A stretch of 64,000 nucleotides of DNA from Chitinophagaceae bacterium (GCA_016720585.1 JADKKH010000009.1:62001-126000); one strand, 5' to 3'; counted from the first letter of the stretch, positions 18,782 to 28,174 are shown. Numbers and translations are program-made. Notes: generated by a model not told the origin, from the letters alone.

Positions 18782-19999
18782 TTATTCTTTATCCAGTATC
18801 TCATGCCCCATCTTATCTCTTTTAGTTTGTAAATATTTTTCATTATGCTGATTAGGAAATATTTCAATGGGAATATTTTCCACGATCTCCAGTCCATAAC
18901 CTACCAAACCCACTCTCTTTTTAGGATTATTGGTCATCAATCTCAATTTAGTGATCCCTAATTGCCGGAGCATCTGTGCCCCCAGCCCGTAATCCCGCTG
19001 GTCCATCTTGAATCCCAGATGCAGGTTGGCCTCCACCGTATCCATTCCCTGTTCCTGGAGACGATAGGATTTTAATTTATTTAATAAGCCAATTCCTCTT
19101 CCCTCCTGGTTCATATATAATATAGCGCCTTTACCTTCCGCTTCTACCATCATCAGGGCTTTTTGTAATTGTTCACCGCAATCGCAGCGTAAGGAACCCA
19201 GAATATCACCAGTAAAACAAGAGGAATGAACCCGGACCAGAACCGGTTCATCTTTTTCCCATTTACCTTTCAGCAAAGCGAGATGTTCGTTGGTTGAATT
19301 CTTTTCTTTAAAAGCAACCAGTTGAAAATCCCCATACTTTGTAGGCATATCCACCCGTACAATTTCTTCGATGAGTGAATCGCTTTTAATACGGTATTCG
19401 ATCAGGTCCTTTATAGAAATGATTTTGAAATCGAATTTTTTTGCCACTTCCAGTAATTGGGGCAGGCGGGCCATCGAACCATCATCGTTCATTATTTCCA
19501 CCAGCACCCCTCCCGGCTCAAATCCGGCTAAACGGGCAAGGTCAATGGTGGCTTCTGTATGTCCGGCCCGGCGAAGTACCCCCCCTTTTTTTGCCCGGAG
19601 CGGGAAAATATGGCCCGGACGACCGAGATCTGACGGATTTGTGAAGGGATCAATCAGCGCCCGTATTGTTTTGGACCGGTCCTGTGCAGATATCCCCGTA
19701 CTGCAGCCATGTCCCAGTAAATCAACCGAAACGGTAAAAGCCGTTTCATGCAAAGCGGTATTATTATTTACCATTAATCCAAGACCCAGTTCATCACACC
19801 GTTCCTCGGGTAATGCAGCACAGATAAGGCCCCGGCCATATTTACTCATAAAATTGATCACTTCCGGGGTTACGTTGCCCGCTGCCGTAACAAAATCACC
19901 CTCATTTTCCCGGTCCTCATCATCCACCACCACAACCAGTTTCCCGAGCTTTATGTCCTGGATGGCACTTTCAATTGAATCAAACATGGGCATATTCAT
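18782..19999 (-). CDS. ribBA: Bifunctional 3,4-dihydroxy-2-butanone 4-phosphate synthase / GTP cyclohydrolase II
   Basis: A 405-residue fusion that feeds both branches of riboflavin synthesis: ribulose 5-phosphate to DHBP, and GTP to the pyrimidine precursor. The N-terminal RibB half (about 1-205) shows DDEDRENEGD at 26-35, RPGHIFPLRAK at 127-137 and HTEATIDLARLAG. The C-terminal RibA half (206-405) shows the zinc cysteines in CFTGDILGSLRCDC (Cys261, Cys272, Cys274) and NQEGRGIGL at 297-305. Length is normal for the fusion. The start may be ATG 19999 or the in-frame ATG 12 bp downstream (MFDSIESAIQ). No FMN riboswitch is evident upstream. It is a lone gene convergent with the tamB-like gene. 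Confidence 0.95.
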   Translation of the reverse strand: MNMPMFDSIESAIQDIKLGKLVVVVDDEDRENEGDFVTAAGNVTPEVINFMSKYGRGLICAALPEERCDELGLGLMVNNNTALHETAFTVSVDLLGHGCSTGISAQDRSKTIRALIDPFTNPSDLGRPGHIFPLRAKKGGVLRRAGHTEATIDLARLAGFEPGGVLVEIMNDDGSMARLPQLLEVAKKFDFKIISIKDLIEYRIKSDSLIEEIVRVDMPTKYGDFQLVAFKEKNSTNEHLALLKGKWEKDEPVLVRVHSSCFTGDILGSLRCDCGEQLQKALMMVEAEGKGAILYMNQEGRGIGLLNKLKSYRLQEQGMDTVEANLHLGFKMDQRDYGLGAQMLRQLGITKLRLMTNNPKKRVGLVGYGLEIVENIPIEIFPNQHNEKYLQTKRDKMGHEILDKE

Positions 20000-20171
20000 T
20001 TTTGCAAAAATAGAATAAAGAAGCCGGGTTAGGGGATAGTTCCCCGGGGGGCAGCGAAACCGGGGTGAAAGATGTCATTATAAAGCCTTATTTTACAGCC
20101 TCAAATTGTTAATATTTGCATATATTTAATTAGGAAATATTCCCTTTCTTTGCAACCGAAAACCAATCTTT

Positions 20172-23100
20172 ATGCTTAAGAGAATACTCTTTTTGTTTGC
20201 CGTAGCCTTTATGGCCAGTCCGTTCTTATTTGCCCAGGTTACTACTTCCGCTATAAACGGAAATGTAAAAAGTGCAACAAATGAAGCCCTTGTGGGTGCT
20301 TCCATAGTTGCAACACACTTACCATCGGGAACTAAGTATGCCACCACCACACGGGCTGGTGGACAGTTTAGTATCGTTAATATGAAACCCGGGGGACCTT
20401 ATCTCATTGAGATAACCTTCGTTGGTTTTACTAAAGAAAAATATGAAGATGTTTATTTAACATTGGGTGAAGCTTATGTGGTAGAACCTCTTCTGAATAA
20501 AACCAATGCAACTCTTGAGAATGTTCTTTTAACAACTGGTGGCAGAAGTAAAATATTAAATTCCAACCGAACTGGCGCTGTAACTAATATTGGTCTTCGT
20601 CAAATCACCAATTCACCTTCCATTAGTCGGAGTATCAATGACCTTACCCGTGCCACTCCGCAATCAAACAACAATGCTTTTGGTGGAGGTAATTACCGCC
20701 AGAGTAATTTTACCGTAGATGGTGCTGAGTTCAATAATAGTTTTGGAATAGGAACCGGTAACCTGCCCGCAGGTGGTTCACCCATATCGTTGGATGCACT
20801 TGACGAAATTTCTGTAAACCTCACACCCTTTGATGTGCGCCAGTCAGGATTTATCGGAGGTGCCATCAATGCAGTAACCCGGTCTGGTACCAATACTTTT
20901 TCCGGATCGGTTTATTCTTATTTCAGAACAGAGAGACAACGTGGCCGTAAAGTTGACAAAACTTTTTTTGTAAGAGCCCCGGAATCTTTCAAACAAAAAG
21001 GATTCAGGATCGGTGGGCCGATCATTAAAAATAAATTGTTCTTTTTCCTGAATTACGAAACAGATAATACCCCAAGAGTCATTCAGACAAGGGTTGCCTC
21101 AACCGCCAGCGCTGCTTTTGGAACCTCCGACAACATCGCAAGACCTTCAGCGGATTCACTTAATTATATCAGTCAATACCTATTGTCCAATTATGGTTAT
21201 GAAACAGGCGCTTACCAGAATTACACACCCAATGTGGAAAGGAAAAAATTCCTGGCTCGTATTGACTGGAATATTAATTCAAAGAATCGCATGAACATTC
21301 GCTACAGCCAGGTGGTAGGTGGTACTCCTCTTAGTATGAGTTCATCACTGAATAGCGGCGGTACGGTTGGTGGAAATGGCGCAACAAGACTTGCCAACAC
21401 TGCGCTTTGGTACGAAAACTCAAACTATTTCCAGGGAGAAAATTTTTATTCTTTTGCCGCAGAGCTTAATTCAACTATCGGAAGGTTATCCAACGTGATA
21501 AGGGGAACTTATACTTTCCAGGATGAGAACCGTTCAACGCCCGGCGCAGTATTTCCTTTTGTGGATATTTTAAGTACCACTGCTGTTACCCCTCAGTCTG
21601 GTTCCGGCCTGGGTGCGCCTTATACATCGTTTGGCTATGAGCCTTTCAGTTTTGGCAACCTGCGTAGTGTAAAAGTGTATTCAATAGTGGATAATCTTAG
21701 CTGGACCACAAAAAAACATAAATGGAATGCCGGTGTGCAATATGAAACCAGTAGAACCATCAATGGTTTTCAGCCTTTTGGTGCCAGTTATTACCGGTTT
21801 GCTACCTGGGGAGATTTTGCAAGTGCTTTAGATCCAAATCCATTACTTCGTAAATTACCAACCGATTTCGTTCAAACATTCTCTTTATCTAAAGATTTTG
21901 CACCCGCATTTTCTTCCTATAAATTCACCCAGTATTCCGCTTATGCCCAGGATGAAATTGCGATCAATAAAAACTTCAGGTTAACGGTAGGTATCCGCTT
22001 TGAATTACCAACCTATCCTGATGTTCCGCAAATCGTTTCCAATCCTTTGTTAGCTGCTTTATCTTTTGAGAAAGGTGAAAAGTTAAATTCAGGTATTCTT
22101 CCTAAAAACAGGATCATGTGGTCTCCACGTATTGGATTTAACTGGGATTTCTATGGTGACCGTTCCCTGCAAATCCGTGGTGGTGTAGGTGTTTTTACCG
22201 GAAAGATTCCAGCTGTATGGGTAGTTAGCCAGTCAGGTACCAATAATATGATCCAGGTTACACAGGCATTTAATACATATACGTCGACTGGTACCCTTTC
22301 AGGTGTATTACCTCCGGGCCCATTCAATCCTAACCCGATAGCCTATCGCCCTGCAAACGTACCTGCATCCGGTACTTCTGTTAACTCAACACCAACCATT
22401 ATTGCTCCAAATTTTAAGAACCCGCAATCATTGAAATCAAGCCTGGCTATTGATACAAAATTACCCGGGGGCATTATTGCAACGCTGGAAGCTCTTTATA
22501 ATAAAGATCTCCAAACTATTTTCCCAAGAAACCCCAACTTAAATACTCCGCAACCATTAGGTGTTGCAGGATATCCTGACAACAGAATGATATACGGTGG
22601 AACTGTTCAAACCAGGTTTATTAATACTTTAAATGGTACCACATTCGTTCCCCAGGTTGGAGGCACCGGTACTTTTAACCCAACAGTTCTTGATAATGCT
22701 AAGAAAGGGCACTATTTTTCTATAACCGCCAAATTTGAGAAAACATTCTCTAAAGGTTTATTCGCATCTGTTGCTTATACTAAATCCGTAGCTAATAATC
22801 TGCATGATGGTGGTGGCGATCAGCCATCCGGTGTATGGTCTGGTACCCCTACAGTTAATGGGGCAAATGTGAGCCCATTGGGTTATGCAGATTATGTGGT
22901 TCCTGATCGTGTAATTGGTGTTTTTTCTTATCGTAAAGAATACTTCAAACATCTTGCTACTACCATTTCATTAATTTATAATGGTAGCATTGCCGGCAGG
23001 TTCTCCTATGTTTATGGCGGTGATGTAAACCGGGATGGCGTTAATAATAACGACCTTATTTATATCCCTAAAGATGCCACCAATACATCAGAAATCAGTT

Positions 23101-23564
23101 TTGGTACAGCTAATATTACTGTTAACGGGGTAACTTATACTCCCGCTCAACAAGGAATATTATTCGAAGAGTATATTCAGCAGGACAGGTACCTGAGCAA
23201 ACACCGGGGTCAATATGCCGAAAGAAATGGCGCCCAGATCCCCTGGCGTAACCAGATGGATGTAAAATTCATGCAGGATTTGTTTGTGAGTGCTGGCAAA
23301 AGCAAGAACACTTTCCAATTCACCATGGATATCTTCAACTTTGGTAATTTTATAAACTCGGGTTGGGGCAAGCAAAAAACAATCAATACCAGCCAGATCC
23401 TGACTGCAACATTGCCCACAGGGTTTAATCCGGGAGGAAGCGTTGTTCCTACTTTCCGTCTTCCCACGGTTAACAACCAGATCATAACCAGAACATTCAG
23501 GGATAATATAAGTATTTTCTCTACTTATTCTGTTCAGTTTGGTTTACGGTATATTTTCAACTAG
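20172..23564 (+). CDS. TonB-dependent receptor, Oar-like, with carboxypeptidase-regulatory-like domain
   Basis: An 1130-residue outer-membrane receptor. After the signal peptide (MLKRILFLFAVAFMASPFLFAQ) comes a carboxypeptidase-regulatory-like beta sandwich (about 25-110: INGNVKSATNEALVGASIVATHLPSG... GGQFSIVNMKPGGPY), then the plug (TRATPQSNNNAFGGGNYRQSNFTVDG) and a long barrel with Oar-type motifs (LDALDEISVNLTPFDVRQSGF, GAINAVTRSGTNTFSGS). The end, FSTYSVQFGLRYIFN, has the aromatic terminal strand needed for Bam insertion. Oar-like proteins are TonB-dependent transporters; the cargo here is unknown, possibly peptide or protein. It is transcribed alone, ending in a strong hairpin terminator, and has no SusD partner. 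Confidence 0.88.
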   Translation: MLKRILFLFAVAFMASPFLFAQVTTSAINGNVKSATNEALVGASIVATHLPSGTKYATTTRAGGQFSIVNMKPGGPYLIEITFVGFTKEKYEDVYLTLGEAYVVEPLLNKTNATLENVLLTTGGRSKILNSNRTGAVTNIGLRQITNSPSISRSINDLTRATPQSNNNAFGGGNYRQSNFTVDGAEFNNSFGIGTGNLPAGGSPISLDALDEISVNLTPFDVRQSGFIGGAINAVTRSGTNTFSGSVYSYFRTERQRGRKVDKTFFVRAPESFKQKGFRIGGPIIKNKLFFFLNYETDNTPRVIQTRVASTASAAFGTSDNIARPSADSLNYISQYLLSNYGYETGAYQNYTPNVERKKFLARIDWNINSKNRMNIRYSQVVGGTPLSMSSSLNSGGTVGGNGATRLANTALWYENSNYFQGENFYSFAAELNSTIGRLSNVIRGTYTFQDENRSTPGAVFPFVDILSTTAVTPQSGSGLGAPYTSFGYEPFSFGNLRSVKVYSIVDNLSWTTKKHKWNAGVQYETSRTINGFQPFGASYYRFATWGDFASALDPNPLLRKLPTDFVQTFSLSKDFAPAFSSYKFTQYSAYAQDEIAINKNFRLTVGIRFELPTYPDVPQIVSNPLLAALSFEKGEKLNSGILPKNRIMWSPRIGFNWDFYGDRSLQIRGGVGVFTGKIPAVWVVSQSGTNNMIQVTQAFNTYTSTGTLSGVLPPGPFNPNPIAYRPANVPASGTSVNSTPTIIAPNFKNPQSLKSSLAIDTKLPGGIIATLEALYNKDLQTIFPRNPNLNTPQPLGVAGYPDNRMIYGGTVQTRFINTLNGTTFVPQVGGTGTFNPTVLDNAKKGHYFSITAKFEKTFSKGLFASVAYTKSVANNLHDGGGDQPSGVWSGTPTVNGANVSPLGYADYVVPDRVIGVFSYRKEYFKHLATTISLIYNGSIAGRFSYVYGGDVNRDGVNNNDLIYIPKDATNTSEISFGTANITVNGVTYTPAQQGILFEEYIQQDRYLSKHRGQYAERNGAQIPWRNQMDVKFMQDLFVSAGKSKNTFQFTMDIFNFGNFINSGWGKQKTINTSQILTATLPTGFNPGGSVVPTFRLPTVNNQIITRTFRDNISIFSTYSVQFGLRYIFN

Positions 23565-23590
23565 ACTTAGTTTATAGCTTTATAAGAAAA

Positions 23591-23621
23591 AAGTCCCCCG
23601 GAAATACGGGGGACTTTTTTT
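23591..23621. terminator. Strong bidirectional intrinsic terminator
   Basis: AAGTCCCCCG (23591-23600) and CGGGGGACTT (23607-23616) form a 10-bp stem with a GAAATA loop, followed by TTTTTTT; the other strand ends in an A/T run from AAGAAAAAA. It serves the TonB receptor (+) and the converging esterase gene (-). Confidence 0.88.
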
Positions 23622-23668
23622 GTCCATTCACTATTGAACACAAGTTACTTTACTACTTTATTCATTTT

Positions 23669-24514
23669 TTACTTACTGTGATTAGCAATACCCCATCCCC
23701 ATTTTAAAAACTCCGGCATGGCCCTTCCCCAGGTATATACATCATGATGCCCGTCGGGCATCTCGTGGTAATAAATATCATTTTCAGGGTCATAGCCTTT
23801 CTCCACTAATTCTTTTATCAGATCCTGTGCGTCATCGATAGAATCAATGATGCCGTTTTTATTACGATCTTTTGTTTCATCCATATTACCACATTGGATA
23901 AAGAATTTCAGCCAGGGAGCATACTTTCCCTTCCGGATCTGCTGGTGCATGATCCGGTGCTTGTTATCGTCATAGGCTTCATCGGTCTGGTCAATACTTC
24001 TCCACCACAAGGAAGGAGAAAAGAGGCCTACTTTGGTAAACTCCCCGGGGCGGTTCCAAACAATGTCAAGGGCACTTAACCCACCCAAAGAAAAACCAGC
24101 ATAAGCTTTTTCCTTAAAAGAATAAGAGCCATATTTTTCCCGGATATAGGGTAACAATTCATCAAAAATGAATGCTGTATATAAACTGGCTTTGGCACCC
24201 CGATCTTTATAATCCAGTTGCTGGCTGGTGCCATATTCCATTCTGCGTTCCAATCCGGCATGAATGGCTACAAATAATATGGGCTCAATAGCCTCTTTAG
24301 CATATAAAAGGTCTAAAATGGAAATAAAATGCATTTTCTCCATATCCTGTCCATCATTGATTAACAAAAGGCTCAATGGAGATGATCCGTCGGATTTACG
24401 TGGCAGGAAAAAATCAATTTTTACTTCCCGTTGAAGATTTTTGGACATCAGGCAAGTATGTTCAGCCAGGATCGCGGATTTATTTGCCAGTTGCATGAAA
24501 TCAAAATTAAGCAT
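23669..24514 (-). CDS. Putative esterase (alpha/beta hydrolase, enterochelin-esterase-like)
   Basis: A 281-residue cytoplasmic protein of the esterase D/Fes superfamily: LLLINDGQDMEKMHF (strand and oxyanion region), ERRMEYGTSQQLDYKDRG, the nucleophile elbow GFSLGG with Ser142, and HEMPDGHHDVYTWGRAMPEFLKW carrying the catalytic His near the end. No signal peptide; the start is ATG 24514 or in-frame ATG 24496. It lies back to back with the ATP-grasp/GCS2 genes across a palindrome-rich gap. As I recall, such esterases accompany ATP-grasp plus GCS2 pairs in other Bacteroidota, so it may cut or cyclise their product. Siderophore or xylan esters are alternative substrates; the real one is unknown. 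Confidence 0.78.
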   Translation of the reverse strand: MLNFDFMQLANKSAILAEHTCLMSKNLQREVKIDFFLPRKSDGSSPLSLLLINDGQDMEKMHFISILDLLYAKEAIEPILFVAIHAGLERRMEYGTSQQLDYKDRGAKASLYTAFIFDELLPYIREKYGSYSFKEKAYAGFSLGGLSALDIVWNRPGEFTKVGLFSPSLWWRSIDQTDEAYDDNKHRIMHQQIRKGKYAPWLKFFIQCGNMDETKDRNKNGIIDSIDDAQDLIKELVEKGYDPENDIYYHEMPDGHHDVYTWGRAMPEFLKWGWGIANHSK

Positions 24515-24517
24515 TTA

Positions 24518-24659
24518 TTGCTAACTGTCTGACAGTCTCCGTCTGACAGTTAGCAATTTTCAAAAGAGGTCTGTCGGCCTACTAAAACAATCTGACGGTC
24601 TCTGCCTGGACTGTTAATCTTGCTTGGCAAACGGGGTCAGACGGAGACCGTCAGACCCC
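24518..24659. repeat. Cluster of REP-like palindromes built on TCTGAC/GTCAGA
   Basis: TTGCTAACTGTC (24518-24529) pairs perfectly with 24545-24556. GGGGTCAGACGG (24633-24644) pairs with CCGTCAGACCCC (24648-24659) with one mismatch and a 3-nt loop. Between them, 24591-24614 carries another TCTGACGGTCTCTGCCTGG copy. The whole divergent gap between esterase and ATP-grasp genes is filled by this family. Confidence 0.7.
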
Positions 24660-24773
24660 TTAGCGGGTTAATTTGTTTATTTGGCAGCTACAGGATAAAT
24701 TTGACGAAAGCCGGACAGTGTATTTCCAACGCTGCAGCGGCACACACTTTAATCATATAATTAAAATTTGTTT

Positions 24774-25727
24774 ATGAAGAAAATCGGAGTCCTGCACGGT
24801 AAAGAACGTTCCTTTCCAGAAGCTTTTGTAGCGAGAGTCAATAGCAAAAATGTTCCGGGCATCATGGCTGAGTCCGTGCGTATCGATAAAGCACTACAGG
24901 GAGAACATTCAGGATACGCCGTTATTTTTGACCGTATTTCACAGGATGTGCCTTTTTACCGGACCTGGTTAAAAAATGCCGCTGTAACCGGTACAGCTGT
25001 TATCAACAATCCTTTCTGGTGGAGTGCGGATGATAAATATTTCAACAACTGCCTGATGACAAAATTGGATGTACCTGTTCCTAAAACAGCTATTATTCCT
25101 TCCAGGGACCTGCCGGATGATACCTCCAATGACTCTTTCAGTAACCTCGCTTTTCCGCTGGACTGGGAAACCATTTTCAAGTATGTGGGCTTCCCGGCTT
25201 ATATGAAACCCTTTGCCGGTGGCGGGTGGAAACATGTTTACCGATTGGACAGTTCAGAAGATTTTTTCACCAAGCACGCTGAAACAGCCCAACTGGTCAT
25301 GATGTTGCAGGAAGAAATTGTATTCACCGAATATTACCGTTGTTATTGCATTGGCGGAAAGTATGTTCGCATCATGTCCTATGAGCCCCGTAATCCCCAT
25401 CACCTGCGGTATGTGGCGGACTTCAAGCCGACACCTGAACGATTGAAGCAGATGACTGACATCGTGCTCCGTATCAATCAATACCTCGGTTACGATTTCA
25501 ATACGGTTGAATTAGCAGTTAGAGATGGCGTACCTTATGCCATTGACTTCTGTAACCCCGCCCCCGATGCCGAAAAAGCAAGTGTAGGTGAAGAAAATTT
25601 TGAATGGGTGGTAGAAACTGCTGCAAATTATGCAATTGAAAAAGCACTGGCGAATAAAGAAGGTGAAGACAACCTTACCTGGGGAGAATATGTAAAAAGA
25701 AGTGCTAACAAAAGTCCGTTAATATAA
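24774..25727 (+). CDS. ATP-grasp ligase, RimK-like
   Basis: A 317-residue soluble enzyme. The ATG at 24774 is the first good start (MKKIGVLHGKERSFPEAFV). ATP-grasp enzymes activate a carboxylate as acyl phosphate and join it to an amine. Features: an N-terminal Rossmann-like part, NNPFWWSADDKYFNNCLM, the ATP-binding strand and glycine loop YMKPFAGGGWKHVYR at 143-157, MLQEEI (hinge, 177-182) and the metal-binding AIDFCNPAPDAE at 256-267. It does not show a full RimK motif set, so the exact subfamily is open. It is followed 116 bp on by the GCS2 ligase, with an inverted repeat between. Together these two could add amino acids in sequence to one substrate. Confidence 0.82.
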   Translation: MKKIGVLHGKERSFPEAFVARVNSKNVPGIMAESVRIDKALQGEHSGYAVIFDRISQDVPFYRTWLKNAAVTGTAVINNPFWWSADDKYFNNCLMTKLDVPVPKTAIIPSRDLPDDTSNDSFSNLAFPLDWETIFKYVGFPAYMKPFAGGGWKHVYRLDSSEDFFTKHAETAQLVMMLQEEIVFTEYYRCYCIGGKYVRIMSYEPRNPHHLRYVADFKPTPERLKQMTDIVLRINQYLGYDFNTVELAVRDGVPYAIDFCNPAPDAEKASVGEENFEWVVETAANYAIEKALANKEGEDNLTWGEYVKRSANKSPLI

Positions 25728-25736
25728 ATAGTTTTT

Positions 25737-25837
25737 AGTCTATAGTTTGTTGTTTGTAGTTAAGGAGATTAACAAATCGGAGAACCTTTCTGCAATCCGG
25801 AAAACCAATTATATACTACAAACCACAATCTATAAAC
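25737..25837. repeat. Inverted repeat flanking the gap before the GCS2 gene
   Basis: Arms of 24 nt at 25737-25760 and 25814-25837 match at 21 of 24 positions (core TATAGTTTGT.GTTTGTAGT). The right arm ends 6 bp before the GCS2 ATG. A related stretch is at 45981-46000. Confidence 0.55.
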
Positions 25838-25843
25838 TAACTT

Positions 25844-26953
25844 ATGAATTTAAATTACAAAAACTTTACCCTCGGCGTAGAAGAAGAGTACATGGTGCTT
25901 GATCCCAAAACTTTTGAGCTCAAAAGTCATGAACAAAAAATTGTACAAGAGGGGCAAAAAGTAATAAAAGATAAAGTAAAGGCAGAAATGCACCAGGCTG
26001 TGGTAGAAGTGGGTACAGATATTTGTGCTGATATTGATGAAGCTTATGCAGATGTATCCACTTTGCGTAAAACCATTTCAGGTATTGCCGGTAATTTGGG
26101 TTTTGCGATGGGTGCTTCGGGCACGCATCCTTTCAGTCACTGGGAAAGCCAGCTGATCACCGACCATATCCGGTACAGTGAAATTGTAAACGAATTACAG
26201 GAGGCAGCAAGAAGTAATTTAATTTTTGGATTGCATGTGCATGTAGGCATGGAAAACCGGGAGTTGGCCAATCATATCGCCAATTCCACCCGGTATTTTC
26301 TGCCGCATATTTTTGCGCTCAGTACCAATTCTCCTTTCTGGGAAGGACGGATGACGGGATATAAATCGTTCCGCACCAAAGTATTTGATAAATTTCCCCG
26401 CACCGGGATACCTGATGCATTTGACAGTATCGAAGCATATGATAATTATGTAAAGCTGCTGATAAAAACCAATTGCATTGATAACGCTAAAAAAATATGG
26501 TGGGATTTAAGGGTACACCCGTTCTTTAATACGGTTGAATTCCGCATTTGCGATGTACCTATGACCGTGGATGAAACCATAACGATTGCTGCTTTATTCC
26601 AGGCCATCTGTGCCCGGATCTATATGCTCCGGTCAAAAAACCTTAATTATATACAGTATTCCCGGGCGCTGCTTAATGAAAATAAATGGCGGGCCAGCCG
26701 TTATGGTGTTGATGGCTCCCTGATTGATTTTGGCAAAGAAGAAGAAGTGAATACCCGGGCCCTGATTTACGAATTGCTCGATTTTCTTGACCCGGTACTC
26801 GATCACCTGGGAAGCCGTCATCGTATAGCTTATGTAAACAAGATGCTGGAGCATGGCACAGGAGCCGACCGACAGTTAGCCGTATTTGAAAAAACCAAGA
26901 ACCTGGTTGATGTGGCGAAATATATCCAGGGGCAATACCTGGTGGGTACATAA
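25844..26953 (+). CDS. Carboxylate-amine ligase, GCS2/YbdK family (COG2170)
   Basis: A 369-residue enzyme, the usual length for YbdK. It belongs to the glutamate-cysteine ligase 2 family: GVEEEYMVLDP at 11-21 holds the metal- and ATP-binding acidic residues, followed by GASGTHPFSHWE, FGLHVHVGMEN, FALSTNSPFWEGR and VEFRICDVPMTVDE. Such enzymes make an amide from a carboxylate and an amine using ATP; YbdK itself has only weak glutamate-cysteine ligase activity, so true substrates are uncertain. It sits between the ATP-grasp ligase and a methyltransferase that begins 7 bp after its stop. This makes it the core of the proposed biosynthetic locus. Confidence 0.9.
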   Translation: MNLNYKNFTLGVEEEYMVLDPKTFELKSHEQKIVQEGQKVIKDKVKAEMHQAVVEVGTDICADIDEAYADVSTLRKTISGIAGNLGFAMGASGTHPFSHWESQLITDHIRYSEIVNELQEAARSNLIFGLHVHVGMENRELANHIANSTRYFLPHIFALSTNSPFWEGRMTGYKSFRTKVFDKFPRTGIPDAFDSIEAYDNYVKLLIKTNCIDNAKKIWWDLRVHPFFNTVEFRICDVPMTVDETITIAALFQAICARIYMLRSKNLNYIQYSRALLNENKWRASRYGVDGSLIDFGKEEEVNTRALIYELLDFLDPVLDHLGSRHRIAYVNKMLEHGTGADRQLAVFEKTKNLVDVAKYIQGQYLVGT

Positions 26954-26960
26954 TTCAAGC

Positions 26961-27599
26961 ATGCCAACCCACATGAATACACAGGAAGCTTATAACAACT
27001 GGGCATCGCAATACGATAACAATCTTAACAAGACCAGGGACCTTGAAGGCCTGGCATTGCGAACGGTTTTATCTACCATTCCATTTGAAACCTGCTTAGA
27101 AATTGGCTGTGGAACCGGGAAAAATACAACCTGGTTTTTAGAAACCGGAAAGCAGGTAATGGCGGTTGACTTGTCGCCAGAGATGCTTGCAAAGGCCAAA
27201 GAGAAAATCAACAGCGACAAAATTCAATTCGTTCAGGCTGATATTAAAAGTGCCTGGACATTCAGGAACCAACTTTTTGACCTGGTTAGTTTTAGTTTAG
27301 TTCTCGAACATATTGAGACCCTCAACCCCATTTTTAAAGAAGCCGCACACTCCCTGAACCCCGGTGGATATGTTTATATCGGCGAGCTGCATCCCTTTAA
27401 ACAATATTCAGGAACCAAAGCGAGGTTTGAAACAGATAATGGACTTCAGGTAGTGGATTGCTTTAATCATCATATTTCTGATTTTACCATAGCGGCCAGG
27501 ATGAACGGACTTGTATTGATTGACCTCCAGGAATATTTTGATGATGATGACAGGAATGGAATTCCAAGGATACTGACGTTGCTGTTACAAAAAATTTGA
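26961..27599 (+). CDS. Class I SAM-dependent methyltransferase
   Basis: A 212-residue Rossmann methyltransferase. Motif I is LEIGCGTGKNT (46-56), the acidic end of strand 2 is in AVDLS (Asp70), motif post-I is FVQADIKSAW, and LVSFSLVLEHIETL matches motif IV; ALNPGGYVYIGELHPF-like sequence (SLNPGGYVYIGELHPF) is motif VI. The HPFKQYSG and DNGLQVVDCFNHH stretch is common in Methyltransf_11-type small-molecule or tellurite-like enzymes. The start is ATG 26961 or ATG 26973; the first leaves only 7 bp after the GCS2 stop, so the two genes are surely co-transcribed. It may methylate the product of the ligases. No terminator is obvious after it. Confidence 0.82.
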   Translation: MPTHMNTQEAYNNWASQYDNNLNKTRDLEGLALRTVLSTIPFETCLEIGCGTGKNTTWFLETGKQVMAVDLSPEMLAKAKEKINSDKIQFVQADIKSAWTFRNQLFDLVSFSLVLEHIETLNPIFKEAAHSLNPGGYVYIGELHPFKQYSGTKARFETDNGLQVVDCFNHHISDFTIAARMNGLVLIDLQEYFDDDDRNGIPRILTLLLQKI

Positions 27600-27713
27600 T
27601 GGGATATTTTCAGCACAGCATAACAAAGAGACAATGAAACACGGAGGTTATTTCTCTGTGCAACTCCTATTCGCTGTTACTACGTCTCACATAGTGTTTG
27701 AAATTCCGGCACT

Positions 27714-28130
27714 TTATTTTTTCACCATGTGAAACACCTGCCCCATACCATTGACCATATTCACCACTAAGGTATCCCCGTTAAATGTATAGTTATACAT
27801 AAACTTAAATTCATTTCCTTCTGCCTGGAAGCTGAAAGTACTATCTGACACTTCTGTTCTGCCCGGGTTTTTGTAATCCCCTTTCCCAAATGAAAGACTA
27901 TTTCCCTTGAATTCATATATGGTACCAACATTCATTTCTGACATACTTCCCTCTGCCCTCTTTATTTCCCAGGAACCCTCTAATTTACTTGCCGTGCCAT
28001 TTTCGCTGTCTGAAGTTTCGTTTTTTACTTCCGGGTCTTTTTTATCTCCTGCTTTTTTGTCGTTTCCGCCACAAGCTGTAAGCATGGATACAGCGAAAAA
28101 AATGGCCATTGATTTCTTCAAAAATTTCAT
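27714..28130 (-). CDS. Lipocalin-like lipoprotein
   Basis: A 138-residue protein starting at ATG 28130 (two codons inside the longest frame) with signal MKFLKKSMAIFFAVSMLTAC and lipobox LTAC (Cys20). A low-complexity, charged linker follows (GGNDKKAGDKKDPEVKNE). The C-terminal 85 residues have beta-strand character typical of lipocalin-like or DUF-type stress lipoproteins (LEGSWEIKRAEG, GTIYEFKGNSLSFGKGDY, FKFMYNYTFNGDTLVVNM). Function unknown; a membrane-anchored binding protein is likely. It is downstream of, and on the same strand as, the proline-iminopeptidase-like gene, with a 44-bp gap. Confidence 0.7.
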   Translation of the reverse strand: MKFLKKSMAIFFAVSMLTACGGNDKKAGDKKDPEVKNETSDSENGTASKLEGSWEIKRAEGSMSEMNVGTIYEFKGNSLSFGKGDYKNPGRTEVSDSTFSFQAEGNEFKFMYNYTFNGDTLVVNMVNGMGQVFHMVKK

Positions 28131-28174
28131 ACGCAAATTGTTTAGTTTTAGTGATTGAAGATAAAAGTTATTTA

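Noticed and set aside
19371..20018. A 215-codon plus-strand frame opposite ribBA
   Set aside because: The minus strand codes for a full-length, motif-complete RibBA; the opposite frame has no family features and no start context.
20115..20152. TTTG at 20115 and TTTCTTTG at 20145 as promoter of the Oar-like receptor
   Set aside because: Spacing (26 nt) and the -7 box (TT in place of TA) are off the consensus.
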